Origin: Orychophragmus violaceus
Taxonomy: Eukaryota > Streptophyta > Magnoliopsida > Brassicales > Brassicaceae
NCBI GenBank assembly: GCA_030180135.1
Contig: CM058232.1
Location: forward strand, 60,099,330-60,163,329
DNA length: 64,000 bases
Direction: 5' to 3'
Position 1 is the first letter of the stretch. The number at the start of each line of letters is the position of its first letter. The position numbers and the translations under genes were made by a program. Below, in pieces: positions 34,801 through 45,425 of the stretch. Below the pieces are notes generated by a model. The model was not told the DNA's origin. It did not search any database and saw nothing but the letters and a program-made list of their open reading frames with translations.

Positions 34801-36545
34801 ATCCCCAAACCCTAAACTCTATACCGAAACCTCAAATATCAGCTTATACTACTAAAATATACCCCAAGCAAAAAAAAAGTTTTGGATAAAGGAGAAATTG
34901 TCAAATGAACCCTAGAATCCCCAAACCCTCAACCCTACAACGAAACCTCAAATATCAGCTTATACTACTAAAATATACCCCAAGCAAAAAAAAAGCTTTG
35001 GATAAAGGAGAAATTGTCAAATGAACCCTAGAATCCCCAAACCCTCAACTCTATACCGAAACCTCAAATATCAGCTTATACTACTAAAATATACCCCAAG
35101 CAAAAAAAAAAGCTTTGGATAAAGGAGAAATTGTCAAATGAACCCTAGAATCCCCAAACCCTAAACTCTATACCGAAACCTCAAATATCAGCTTATACTA
35201 CTAAAATATACCCCAAGCAAAAAAAAAGTTTTGGATAAAGGAGAAATTGTCAAATGAACCCTAGAATCCCCAAACCCTCAACCCTACAACGAAACCTCAA
35301 ATATCAGCTTATACTACTAAAATATACCCCAAGCAAAAAAAAAGCTTTGGATAAAGGAGAAATTGTCAAATGAACCCTAGAATCCCCAAACCCTAAACTC
35401 TATACCGAAACCTCAAATATCAGCTTATACTACTAAAATATACCCCAAGCAAAAAAAAAGTTTTGGATAAAGGAGAAATTGTCAAATGAACCCTAGAATC
35501 CCCAAACCCTCAACCCTACAACGAAACCTCAAATATCAGCTTATACTACTAAAATATACCCCAAGCAAAAAAAAAGCTTTGGATAAAGGAGAAATTGTCA
35601 AATGAACCCTAGAATCCCCAAACCCTCAACTCTATACCGAAACCTCAAATATCAGCTTATACTACTAAAATATACCCCAAGCAAAAAAAAAGCTTTGGAG
35701 AAAGGAGAAATTGTTAAATGAACCCTAGAATCCCCAAACCCTAAACTCTATACCGAAACCTCAAATATCAGCTTATACTACTAAAATATACCCCAAGCAA
35801 AAAAAAAGTTTTGGATAAAGGAGAAATTGTCAAATGAACCCTAGAATCCCCAAACCCTCAACCCTACAACGAAACCTCAAATATCAGCTTATACTACTAA
35901 AATATACCCCAAGCAAAAAAAAAGCTTTGGATAAAGGAGAAATTGTCAAATGAACCCTAGAATCCCCAAACCCTCAACTCTATACCGAAACCTCAAATAT
36001 CAGCTTATACTACTAAAATATACCCCAAGCAAAAAAAAAGCTTTGGATAAAGGAGAAATTGTCAAATGAACCCTAGAATCCCCAAACCCTAAACTCTAGA
36101 CCGAAACCTCAAATATCAGCTTATACTACTAAAATATACCCCAAGCAAAAAAAAAAAGCTTTGGATAAAGGAGAAATTGTCAAATGAACCCTAGAATCCC
36201 CAAACCCTAAACCCTAGACCGAAACCTCAAATATCAGCTTATACTACTAAAATATACCCCAAGCAAAAAAAAAGCTTTGGATAAAGGAGAAATTGTCAAA
36301 TGAACCCTAGAATCCCCAAACCCTAAACCCTACAACGAAACCTCAAATATCAGCTTATACTACTAAAATATACCCCAAGCAAAAAAAAAGCTTTGGATAA
36401 AGGAGAAATTGTCAAATGAACCCTAGAATCCCCAAACCCTAAACCCTACAACGAAACCTCAAATATCAGCTTATACTACTAAAATATACCCCAAGCAAAA
36501 AAAAAGATTTGGATAAAGGAGAAATTGTCAAATGAACCCTAGAAT
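25824..36545. repeat. Tandem satellite, about 92 copies of a 115-117 bp unit, with higher-order structure
   Basis: The unit runs CCCTAGAATCCCC, AAACCCT, ACAACGAAACCTC, ATCAGCTTATACTACTAAA, ATACCCCAAGC, a run of 8-11 A, TTTGGATAAAGGAG and TTGTCAAATGAA. Measured starts (25891, 26008, 26124, 26240, 26355, 26471) give a 116-bp spacing. Units differ mainly at three places: TAAACCC/TCAACCC, CCTACAACG/CTCTATACC and GCTTTGG/GTTTTGG. Rare markers recur at multiples of the unit (see findings). Each unit contains telomere-like AAACCCTAAACCCT. No long ORF is kept. The array lies entirely inside the MULE, between two convergent genes. Confidence 0.97.
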
Positions 36546-36678
36546 GAACCGAAATAAAAAAGCTTTGTTTCAACAAGTAATTTGTTCCAAATAAAACCTT
36601 AAACTGGAAGACTATAAACTGCAATTTTTTTTCAATTCTTGAGTAGACGAAAACAGATAACACCAAATTAAGCAATGT
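36546..36678 (-). other. 3' flank of the MURA gene
   Basis: This short spacer lies between the array and the MURA stop codon. It begins with a degenerate piece of the satellite (GAACCGAAAT, AAAAAAGCTTTG). No gene is present. Confidence 0.6.
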
Positions 36679-39181
36679 CTATTTTGGAAGACGCCCACAA
36701 GTACGACTGTTATGCCCACTTTGGTTGCAGTTCAAGAAAATATGTGGCTTCCTTGGACGCTTTTTGAGCAAAGCTTTCTCTAAAGCAGATTTGTACCGAC
36801 TCTTCTTAGGTCTTCCTGGAGGCTGCCGAGGTATAGGAGGTAGACATTGTTGTGCTGCGACGAGTTCGGGAACCGGATGAGCTACATCTCTAGGCATTAT
36901 AGACGCGGCGTATGCGTTGATAAGGTAACTCTTAAAGTAATATGGAGATGAAAGACCAATCGCATTAATCTTCTTAGGTACTCCAGCAGCGATAGCATGA
37001 ACACAAGGTAATTGATGAACATCGAATCTTTTGCATGAACATTGCCGTTCTCGTACGTTGACAACATTTGACTGTCTCCCGTTGGTAACATGTACATGAT
37101 CAGCATCTATTTCCTCAACTACCAATAGTCTGGCGGCTGTAACACGGGGCTGCATACAAGTAAACGATTTTCAAATCATTTAGTCTTAAGTGATAACAAT
37201 TGAAATTTAAAAAACTAACCTCAATAAGTTTTTCAGCACCATCAGTCAGTCTAGTACTCATTCGTTCTGCCGCCCGCCTCCTCTCGGAGAACCACCTTGT
37301 TAACATGGAACGAATGGCGTCTAAGAGCTTGACAACTGGCAACGTTCTCGCGTCTGATAGGACCCTGTTGATAGACTCAGCTATATTGGAAGTTAAAATA
37401 TTGTATCTCTGTCCTGGGAAGTGAGCACGACTCCACACCTTAACATCATCTTTTTCCAAATAAGCATGAAGTCTCGGTTTGAGGGTTTGGATCTCATTGA
37501 ATATGTGATTGAAATCAGATATTCTATATGCGTTTGCTGCCTTCTTTACCATCCGAAATGCCTCACCACCTTTAAATCGCACAAGTATGTTTTTGTACAT
37601 ATGATATGTACAAATACCCCTAGTAGCCAGTGGATAGACATTTCCAATCGCTTTAGCTATCGATTTATGTCTGTCGGAGATGATGGATAAGTCAGCTTCG
37701 TCTGGAAATACACGCTTCAATTGTCTGAAGAACCAATCCCATGATTCATCGTTCTCTGTGTCAACAACTGCAAATGCTATAGGGAAAATCTGGAAGTTAC
37801 CATCTTGACATGTTGCAACCAATAGTGTCCCTTTGTATCTCCCTTTCAGATATGTCCCATCGACAACAATCACTTTTCTCATGTATTGTAAGCCATTGAT
37901 ACTTGCACCAAAAGAGATAAATGCATACTTGAAACGACCTTCTTCGTCCACAGCTAAACGTGTAAAAGTCCCTGGATTAGCCTTTCTAATCAAGTACAAA
38001 TACGAAGGAAGTTCCGCATATCCACTCTCATGGCTACCATTAGCCAACAAGCGTGCATATATAAGGGCCCGATGAGCTTTCCAGTAGTCAATCTGCCAAA
38101 ATATTCAACTTATTTTAAGTATGTTATTCACGCAAAACAATCCGCAACTAGTCGGACGTAAGGCATCTATAAATCTGCATCAAACGAATTAACAAAGAAA
38201 ATCCGAAACCAGGATAAAGACATTACAACTAACCTTTATACCAAATTTGAAGTTAAGAGCCACCGCAACATGATCTGGTATCACTTTTGGTCCAACACTT
38301 CCCACCGAATCATAGTACAGCTGTCCTAGGATATTTTTTGTAGCTTGACGACTCCGCCCACCTCGTTCTGTGACAGAGCAAGTATGATCTTTGTTGTAGA
38401 CTTTGATATAAAAACAAGGCGAATCTCCAACTGTTCCGGCGCGAACTCTCCATGTGCAGCCTTCGACCCAACATTCAACAACCAATAACTCTGGCCTTGA
38501 TTCTACACGGTTGAAATCAAACTTTTGCGCAAGAGACAGAAGCTGCAACCTATTAACCAATGCATCTTTGGTATCGTATCTTTGCCCAACAGCAATATCC
38601 AATGCTTTTAACTCTATTTTCCTGTAATTTTCATCGTCAACACTTTCATGGACAGCTTTCCCAGAGGCCTTTTTCTTCTTTGACAAACAAGGTTCCTCTA
38701 ACTCTATCGGAACTCTCCCAGACAAATCATAATCTTCGTCACCAGAACTAGCACCATCCGAATCTTCACAACAATCAAATATTAATCCTTCTTCATCGCT
38801 CTCGTCATCTTCCACAGCCTCTTCCGTGTTGTTTTCAGAATTTTCAGAAGCAGCCGCCACCTTCTTAAATGTAACACATAACCTGCATGTCTTATCTTTG
38901 AACCGATCAACGAAATCTTTCATTTGTCTATCATTACCAATCTTCACAGGAGGTGTGCTCTTCGCTAAATTAAGCAAAACCTCTTTTGGAAGCATATAAC
39001 TAAACTCGCCAATGAAATTCTTGCTGTCTACACCAAAGTCCTTGTAAACTGTTTCTATGAATCTGCTAAAACTAAGCTTATCCTCTAACACTACAGTTCT
39101 TGTTCCTCTTTCTTCCACAACAAATTTCCACCTTGTTTCATCAAAAATCCAGTCGCCACACATAAGAACAATCTTAACCAT
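36679..39181 (-). CDS. mudrA-like: MURA-type Mutator transposase, apparently intact (763 residues)
   Basis: Three exons fit by sites and phase: 39181-38234, 38092-37220 and 37149-36679, with GTTAG donors and GCAG acceptors. Residues 1-110 are an N-terminal domain and 115-175 are acidic. At about 200-285 is a MuDR-type zinc finger (CWVEGCTW then HTC, C-X4-C...H-X-C). The MULE catalytic core has Asp394 (VVDGTYLKG), Asp456 (IISDRHKS), a CTYH motif near 477-480 and Glu555 (SNIAESINRV). A SWIM finger follows (CSCKRF...LPCVH, residues 644-658). A C-terminal zinc knuckle (748-758, CNQSGHNSRTC) has lost its first Cys. The length is normal for MURA. The enzyme should bind the element's ends and cut and paste it. 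No stop or frameshift is seen. Confidence 0.9.
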
Positions 39182-39800
39182 GGGTACGCACCAATCAAAA
39201 TTGTGGGAGATGAAGGCTAAATGTCGTGATTACTGTGGAGGAATTTTGGAGAATTGGCGTTTTCTTGCAAAGGAAAAACGCCAGTTTCCAACGATGAAAA
39301 AAAAAACAATTAAGGCAACAATTAATGACAATAATTACAGCTTCCTAATATGGTAACACGGAATATTTCCGTTTTTTGATTGAAATTATATTTCCTTTTT
39401 TGTAATATTCGAATTATGTAGTTGCCTAAAATATTTTTTTCGAAATTGTCAAAAAAACAATAAAATATTTTCCGAATTTTAACAAAATTTAATAAGACAC
39501 TTATTGACTTATTTGGTTATTTGCATAAATTTATTATTAAAATACTTTGCAAATCAATTAGTTTGTAATTTTTGGGAATTTAGAATAGAAAATTTTCAAA
39601 TATAATTACAAAACTATAAACCTACTTTTTAAAAAATATGATTTTTAAAAAAAAACTAAAATTCATTTTATAATCATTTAAATTTAAATTTAAAAATTCA
39701 TAAATCATTCTCAAAACATTAAAATTAAAATTTAAACATTACTATTTTCGCCTAAGATTTTTTTAATTTTAAATTTAGTGCTCAATAGTAAATATGGAAA
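39182..39800 (-). promoter_or_regulatory. Upstream region of the MURA gene with a short hairpin
   Basis: At 39254-39283, TGGCGTTTT and AAAACGCCA form a 9-bp stem with a loop of about 10 bases, 75-100 bases upstream of the ATG. The rest is very AT-rich, with no gene. Confidence 0.5.
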
Positions 39801-40330
39801 CAACTAATAAATCTGCAAAAAAAAAATTAATTAAAAATGTGTCACATTATAAAATTATAAAAAATCTGCACAAAATTATGATAAATCTGTAACAAATAAA
39901 AAAAATCTGTAACAATATAACACTGGTTTAATATTTTTTTTCACCTTTTCGTCTATGTAACGGATTTTCTTAAATCTGCATCAAATGGAAAAAAAACAGC
40001 AACACTGGAAAAAAAAACTCTGCAGTTTTAATCCGCAAAATCCTTGAAAAAACCGCAAACCAATAAAAAAATCTTCAACACTAGCCAGGAAAAATCATAT
40101 AATCCGCAAAAAATTAAAAAAATCAGTAACACATAAAATAAATCTGCAACACGGCATACTACTTTAGTAATTAAAAAACAGCAATACACTTTGTTACGGA
40201 GTAATATTATATCCGCAACAAATAAAAAAATCTGCTACACATAAAATTAAATCTGCAACGAAAAATCTGTAAATTTCTAAATAAATCCGCAAAACACAAA
40301 AATCTGCAACACATGGCTGCGGATTTAAAA
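39801..40330 (-). repeat. Subterminal array of AATCTGCAAC / AATCCGCAAC motifs
   Basis: About 15-20 copies of AATC(T/C)GCAAC or close variants lie in 530 bases, nearly all in one orientation (for example 39808, 39866, 40141, 40212, 40247, 40287, 40304). On the minus strand the motif reads GTTGCGGATT, the form found on the plus strand in the left half of the element (22123-22215, 24877, 24920, 25784, 25808). The two halves therefore carry it in mirrored orientation, like transposase-binding subterminal repeats. Confidence 0.8.
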
Positions 40331-40469
40331 TCGTAAGGAAGGTGGCAGTTTCGTAAATAATAAATTTTTTCCAGATTTGGAAAAAATCATTAATGGCAAA
40401 TCGGTAATTTTTTTTTTCCTTCCAAATGGTTGTAAGGGTAGTTTAGGCAATAAAGTAGAGGAAAAAAAG

Positions 40470-40533
40470 GTTAAAAGATTAGTACTAAGCTAGTAATTGC
40501 TCTATTAATTTATACTAAATAAATAAATTCCCC
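40470..40533 (-). repeat. Right degenerate terminal inverted repeat of the MULE
   Basis: It ends AAATTCCCC at 40533, followed by the TTATTAAAA duplication at 40534-40542. It pairs with 21045-21104. Confidence 0.7.
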
Positions 40534-40542
40534 TTATTAAAA

Positions 40543-43051
40543 AGATAAGAAACTAGCTCGTATACAGGCCAAATACAATCCCATTTTTGGTCTTTCTAAA
40601 AGGTTTTTTGTTTTTCATTTCGTTCACCGTTATTATATACAATAATCTGAATTTTATATACTTTTTTTGAACCGCATCTGAATTTTTATATGCATGTCTG
40701 AAAATATTCTACTGTAATATACATATATATAATGTTTTAAAATTTGTAGTATTATACACAAAAGTTTCTGAAAACAGCTGCTGGTTTTATTATTTCACTC
40801 CACATAAATAATATACAAATATATATTTAGATGTGAACATGTAAAATTCAGTTGTGAACATTCATTGAGAGGTTTATATGTTCATACCTAGATTTATACG
40901 TTCATATTTAGGTTTCACTATGGTTTTAAATTTCATCTTGTACAATGAATGTTCATTTAAAAGTTTATACATATATATATTTGGTTCGCATATTTACACA
41001 CTTCTTTGGATGGTTTTGTGAAAAAGATTGAGGATTTGCACCAGAAAAAGCTGGAGTTTTGACCACAAGATCTTAGCTCTAGTCGATGTAGTTATGGTCG
41101 CGCTTCATATCAAACGTATATACGTTCATAGAAAACATGTTACGTTCATATCATCATATATCATATATACGTTCATATCAAATGTATGTACGTTCATAGA
41201 AGTTCATATCCGACATATATACATTCATATATATATACATATATTATAACGAATAAGAATATAAAGACTTATTATTGGGCACTTTCTTTTTCATCTCTAT
41301 GTGTTATAATATACGGAAAGATAAAAAAGATTAATAAAATTATACTTTAATGTTTTTCCATAATAAATCTATATTCTTAAACATTTAATTGAACCTATCC
41401 ATGGCAACACGGATTGATTAGATGATAAAACAATTAATGTAAATGTCTTAAATCCTAAACCCTAATGCCTAAACTCTAAATCCCAAAGGGCTGAAACCCT
41501 AAACTACAAACCCTAAATCCTAAACTCCAAACCCTAAATCCCAATTGGCTTAAACTATGAACGTTCATGTAAAGGTTTATACGTTCATATCTTCGGTATA
41601 TACGTTCACACACTTCATTTTTAGGTAGTTATACCCTAATATATAGATGAATAAAAATTATAGATATAATAATGAATAAAAGTATATAGACTCATTTATG
41701 TAAAATTATCTTTATATTAAAGATATATATATCTGGATTCAAACTTGAACGAGTATCTGAAGTAATCCGAATTTTTACCTAATTATAAGTAGTTATGTCA
41801 GTTTCGAGTATTTTTGAATAATTTGAGAATTTCTTTTATTGTTTTTTTTGTATAACGAATATTTTCGAGTATCGGTTCTTTTAGACAAAAAGAATTAATA
41901 AAAAACTAAAATCTAAATCTTAATTTTTAAATCCTAAATTCTAAACCATAATTTAAAAACCTAAACAAAAAAACTAAACCCTAATTCCTAAAGTCAATAT
42001 GTAAATCATAAAAAATAAAAACTTAAACCATGATCCCTAAACCCCTAAACCCTAATTTAAAAACTTAAAAAATTAAAATAAAAACTGAACCCTAAACCCT
42101 AAACCCCATATCAAACGTATATACGTTCATAAAAGACATATTACATTCATATCTTCATATATGTGTTCATATCAAACGTATATACGTTCATAGAAGACAT
42201 ATTACGTTAATATCATCATATATACGTTCATAAAAAAGAACACTTCTTGGGTTCATCCTACCATTTGTTCAACCCGGTTTTTTAACCAATCAAATGATTA
42301 CACATAATCTAATATTAAAAATATATAAAATAAAAAATAAAAGAAAATTATGTTTTCTTTTAGACGAAAAAAATAAAAAACGTATTATAAAGAAAAAACT
42401 AAAATCTACATCTTAATTGCTAAATCCTAAATTCTAAACCTTAAACCATAATTTGAAAACCTAAAAAAAAAACTAAACCCTATCCCTAAAGCCAATATAT
42501 AAATATTAAAAAGAAAACTTAAACCTTAATCCCTAAACCCTAATTTAAAAGCTTAAAAAAATAAAATTAAAATAAAACTAAACCTTAAACCTTAAACCCT
42601 ACACCCTAATCCTAAACTCCATATCATCATATATACGCTTTGCTATCACAAGAAAATTGGTAGGCTTAGTTTGGCCAACAGCCTAATCCTTAAAGCCAAT
42701 ATGTAAATCTTTAAAAAAAAACTTAAACCCTGATCCTTAAACCCCTAATCGGTCTTCTATGAACGTATATATGATATGAACGTATATTTTTGAATGTATC
42801 GAAACTATCTTAGTATTCTATATATCAATTGACAATGTAGTTTAATAGAGAAATACACATGTTTTGTGTATATGTGTATTAATGTATATGTTTAAATGAA
42901 TGTATAAACCTCTAAATAAACGTTCATTTGTAGAAGATAAAGTTCAACTCAATGAGAAAAACCAATTAGAGGGTTGACTATGCTTTATCTTCGGACTAAC
43001 TTACGTTCATATCAAACTTATATACGTTATAAATGTTCTTCATATATACAT
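40543..43051. repeat. Telomere-like and ACGTTCATA-rich degenerate repeats, right block
   Basis: CCCTAAA-type heptamers recur at 41440-41540, 41920-42110 and 42420-42620. Between them are many copies of ATACGTTCATA and its inverse (40860-41240, 42110-42240, 42760-43040). Bases 41553-41660 match 20036-20165 in direct orientation, so the MULE lies between two copies of one repeat family. No gene is seen. A Helitron family with telomere-like repeats is one possible source, which I cannot confirm. Confidence 0.75.
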
Positions 43052-43257
43052 TCATATAAAAACAATTCCCCATAGTCCTGTTTTGCTCGTTCTCCATTGA
43101 TAACTTATAACCCCAAAAATTCCTTGTTCCTTATAAAACCAAAAAACATCAAAAGGCTGAATCCCGTCTTTAGTATTGTTCTGAACAAAAGATCCATTTG
43201 ATTCTGAGCAAAGAAAATCCCCCTTCTTCAGAGTACGGTACAATTTTCTCTTTTGTC
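43052..43257 (-). pseudogene. Unrecognised gene remnant, downstream part
   Basis: The minus frame includes RKLYRTLKKGDFLCSESN and FDVFWFYKEQGIFGVIS, which looks like genuine coding sequence. Removing the LTR element at 43258-48099 would place it directly after the 48105-48366 frame (ending LIPIRYGQ). I do not recognise the protein. The last five bases (43253-43257, TTGTC) are the target duplication. Confidence 0.4.
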
Positions 43258-44236
43258 TGTTGATGCTTTTGATCCAACAAGTTAATCGAACATAGACAAT
43301 AGTCAATGTAAGATAGAGGTTCGGAGAATCTCATGGAATTTGTGTTAAGTGATGATAGGACAATTTGGTGTGTTCTCTGTTTTGTGGCTGCGCCTTGAAA
43401 AAGGCTGCCTACGTACTCTCGGAGGAGAGATCAAGCCATTCGTAGTTCATAAAACGATATCAAATTTAGTGAGCTCGTTGGGCGAGCTCGGGTGAACTTT
43501 TTAGGCGAGCTCGGGTGAGCGTGTTTGGCGAGCTCGGGTGAGCTTGTCGCTGTGCTCGTCGGAGAGGTGAGCGTATCGTCGTGCTCGGAGACGAGCTCGG
43601 GTGAGCGTGTTTGGCGAGCTCGGGTGAGCTTGTCGCTGTGCTCGTCGGAGAGGTGAGCGTGTCGTCGTGCTCGGGGACGAGCTCGGGTGAGCGTGTTTGG
43701 CGAGCTCGGGTGAGCTTGTCGCTGTGCTCGTCGGAGAGGTGAGCGTGTCGTCGTGCTCGGGGACGAGCTCGGGTGAGCGTGTTTGGCGAGCTCGGGTGAG
43801 CTTGTCGCTGTGCTCGTCGGAGAGGTGAGCGTGTTTGGCGAGCTCGGGTGAGCTTGTCGCTGTGCTCGTCGGAGAGGTGAGCGTGTCGTCGTGCTCGGGG
43901 ACGAGCTCGGGTGAGCGTGTTTGGCGAGCTCGGGTGAGCTTGTCGCTGTGCTCGTCAGAGAGGTGAGCGTGTTGTCGTGCTCGGGGACGAGCTCGGGTGA
44001 GTCTGTCGCCGTGCTCGGGGTCGCCTTTCTGCATGTTCTCCCAAATGTCTGTATATGATTTTTCTCTCTAGAAAGCCTTCTCTCTTCCCCAAAAATTCTC
44101 TCCCTTGTAATGAATGACTATTTGCTATTTATAGCCACAATGTTTGAACCTATTTGGGCTGGACTTTCATTATTCTTTATGGGCCAATCTTTATTTGTGT
44201 TGGGTTATTAAAGGGGTGCTAATCCCTGGTATAACA
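43258..44236 (-). repeat. 3' LTR of the non-coding element
   Basis: It is 979 bp. From 43500 to about 44030 it contains about five copies of an 87-bp unit (starts near 43590, 43677 and 43764) built from GAGCTCGGGTGAGC and GTGCTCGTCGGAGAGG. Because 87 is divisible by three, the array gives an open frame of 177 codons (43501-44034) that is a repeat artefact, not a gene. Confidence 0.93.
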
Positions 44237-44830
44237 GTTGTCCCCCCCTCAGTTCGTCGGAAGAGAAGCGACAGAAGAAGTAAGAAGAAAAGAGGTTAGC
44301 TCGGCGTAAATCAAGATTAGCCTGAATGCATGCTCGGCATCCCTGTGAAGGAATGTTGGACGTCATAAGAGAAGCGTGCTAGGGTGAGCGTGCTCGTCGT
44401 AGACTGTTGGACGCGAGTGCGTGCTCGGGTGAGTGTGCTCGGGTGAGCGTGCTCGTCGTAGACTGTTGGACACGAGTGCGCGCTCGGGTGAGCGTGCTCG
44501 TCGTAGACTGTTGGACGCGAGTGCGTGCTCGGGTGAGCGTGCTCGTCGTAGACTGTTGGACGCGAGTGCGTGCTCGGGTGAGCGTGTTCGTGTGAGCGTG
44601 CTCGGGTGAGCGTGCTCGTCGTAGACTGTTGGACGCGAGTGCATGCTCAGGTGAGCGTGCTCGGGTGAGCGTGCTCGTCGTAGACTGTTGGACGCGAGTG
44701 CGTGCTTGGGTGAGCGTGCTCGGGTGAGCGTGCTCGTCGTAGACTGTTGGACGCGAGTGCATGCTCAGGTAAGCGTGCTCGTCGTAGACTATTTGAGTGT
44801 GCGAGTGGTATGCTCGGTTTAAAGTTTGAG
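44237..44830 (-). repeat. Internal minisatellite built from TGCTCGTCGTAGACTG units
   Basis: At 44378-44800 there are about seven units of 45-70 bp, each with GTGCTCGTCGTAGACTG, TTGGACGCGAGTGCGTGC and TCGGGTGAGC. The open frames on both strands are translations of the repeat. Confidence 0.85.
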
Positions 44831-44833
44831 TTA

Positions 44834-45425
44834 GGTGCGAGTGGTATGTTCGGCTTACCCTGTAAGGCCGACCAGGACAGTTGCGCGAAACTGGTTTCGG
44901 CTTATTTTTTCTGCCAATCAGCCTTGTGCGGGAACTGGGCCCGACTTGTTTTAATGGGTACGAAACTGTGTTCGGTTGGCCCATGATTCAGGTGCGAGTA
45001 AGTGCTCGGCTTATCCTTAAGGTCTGATCGGGACAGTTGTGCGAAACTGGGTTCGGCTTATTTTTTCTGCCAATTAGCCTTGTGCGGGAACTGGGCCCGG
45101 CTTGTTTTAATGGGTACGAAACTGTGTTCGGTTGGCCCATGATTCAGGTGCGAGTAAGTGCTCGGCTTATCCTTAAGGTCTGATCGGGACAGTTGTGCGA
45201 AACTGGGTTCGGCTTATTTTTTCTGCCAATCAGCCTTGTGCGGGAACTGGGCCCGGCTTGTTTTAATGGGTACGAAACTGTGTTCGGTTGGCCCATGATT
45301 CAGGTGCGAGTAAGTGCTCGGCTTATCCTTAAGGTCTGATCGGGACAGTTGTGCGAAACTGGGTTCGGCTTATTTTTTCTGCCAATCAGCCTTGTGCGGG
45401 AACTGGGCCCGGCTTACGTGTTCGG
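44834..45425 (-). repeat. Tandem repeat of a 156-bp unit, nearly four copies
   Basis: Units start at AGGTGCGAG at 44834, 44990, 45146 and 45302. Each contains GGGACAGTTG, TTCGGCTTATTTTTTCTGCC and GGCCCGGCTTG. Copies two to four are nearly identical and the first is more diverged. Confidence 0.9.

Larger units (their letters stand above)
21045..40533. mobile_element. Giant Mutator-like element (MULE) with Ulp1-like gene, MURA gene and internal satellite
   Basis: The left end reads GTAAAATTTACTC and the right end, on the minus strand, GGGGAATTTATTT. Over about 60 bases the two ends share phase and several blocks (AATTTA, AGTAT, AATTACT, CTTAGTA), a degenerate terminal inverted repeat. A nine-base duplication TTATTAAAA lies exactly outside both ends, the size typical of MULEs. 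The 19.5-kb element carries a plus-strand DUF1985/Ulp1 protease gene on the left and a minus-strand MURA transposase gene on the right, with a 10.7-kb tandem array between their 3' ends. MULEs carrying Ulp1-like genes are known in Arabidopsis (Kaonashi) and melon (CUMULE). The large internal satellite is the unusual part. Confidence 0.85.

Noticed and set aside
25824..36545. CRISPR-like array
   Set aside because: The units are head-to-tail and near-identical across their whole length, with no unique spacers, in a plant genome; this is a satellite.
43501..44034. ORF of 177 codons in the LTR, repeated identically at 47364-47897
   Set aside because: It is a translation of 87-bp tandem units; 87 is divisible by three, so any open unit stays open. 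Composition is low-complexity and no domain is seen.
44363..44984. Overlapping ORFs of 93 and 201 codons, plus two on the other strand
   Set aside because: All read the TGCTCGTCGTAGACTG minisatellite in different frames; several frames being open at once is a repeat effect.
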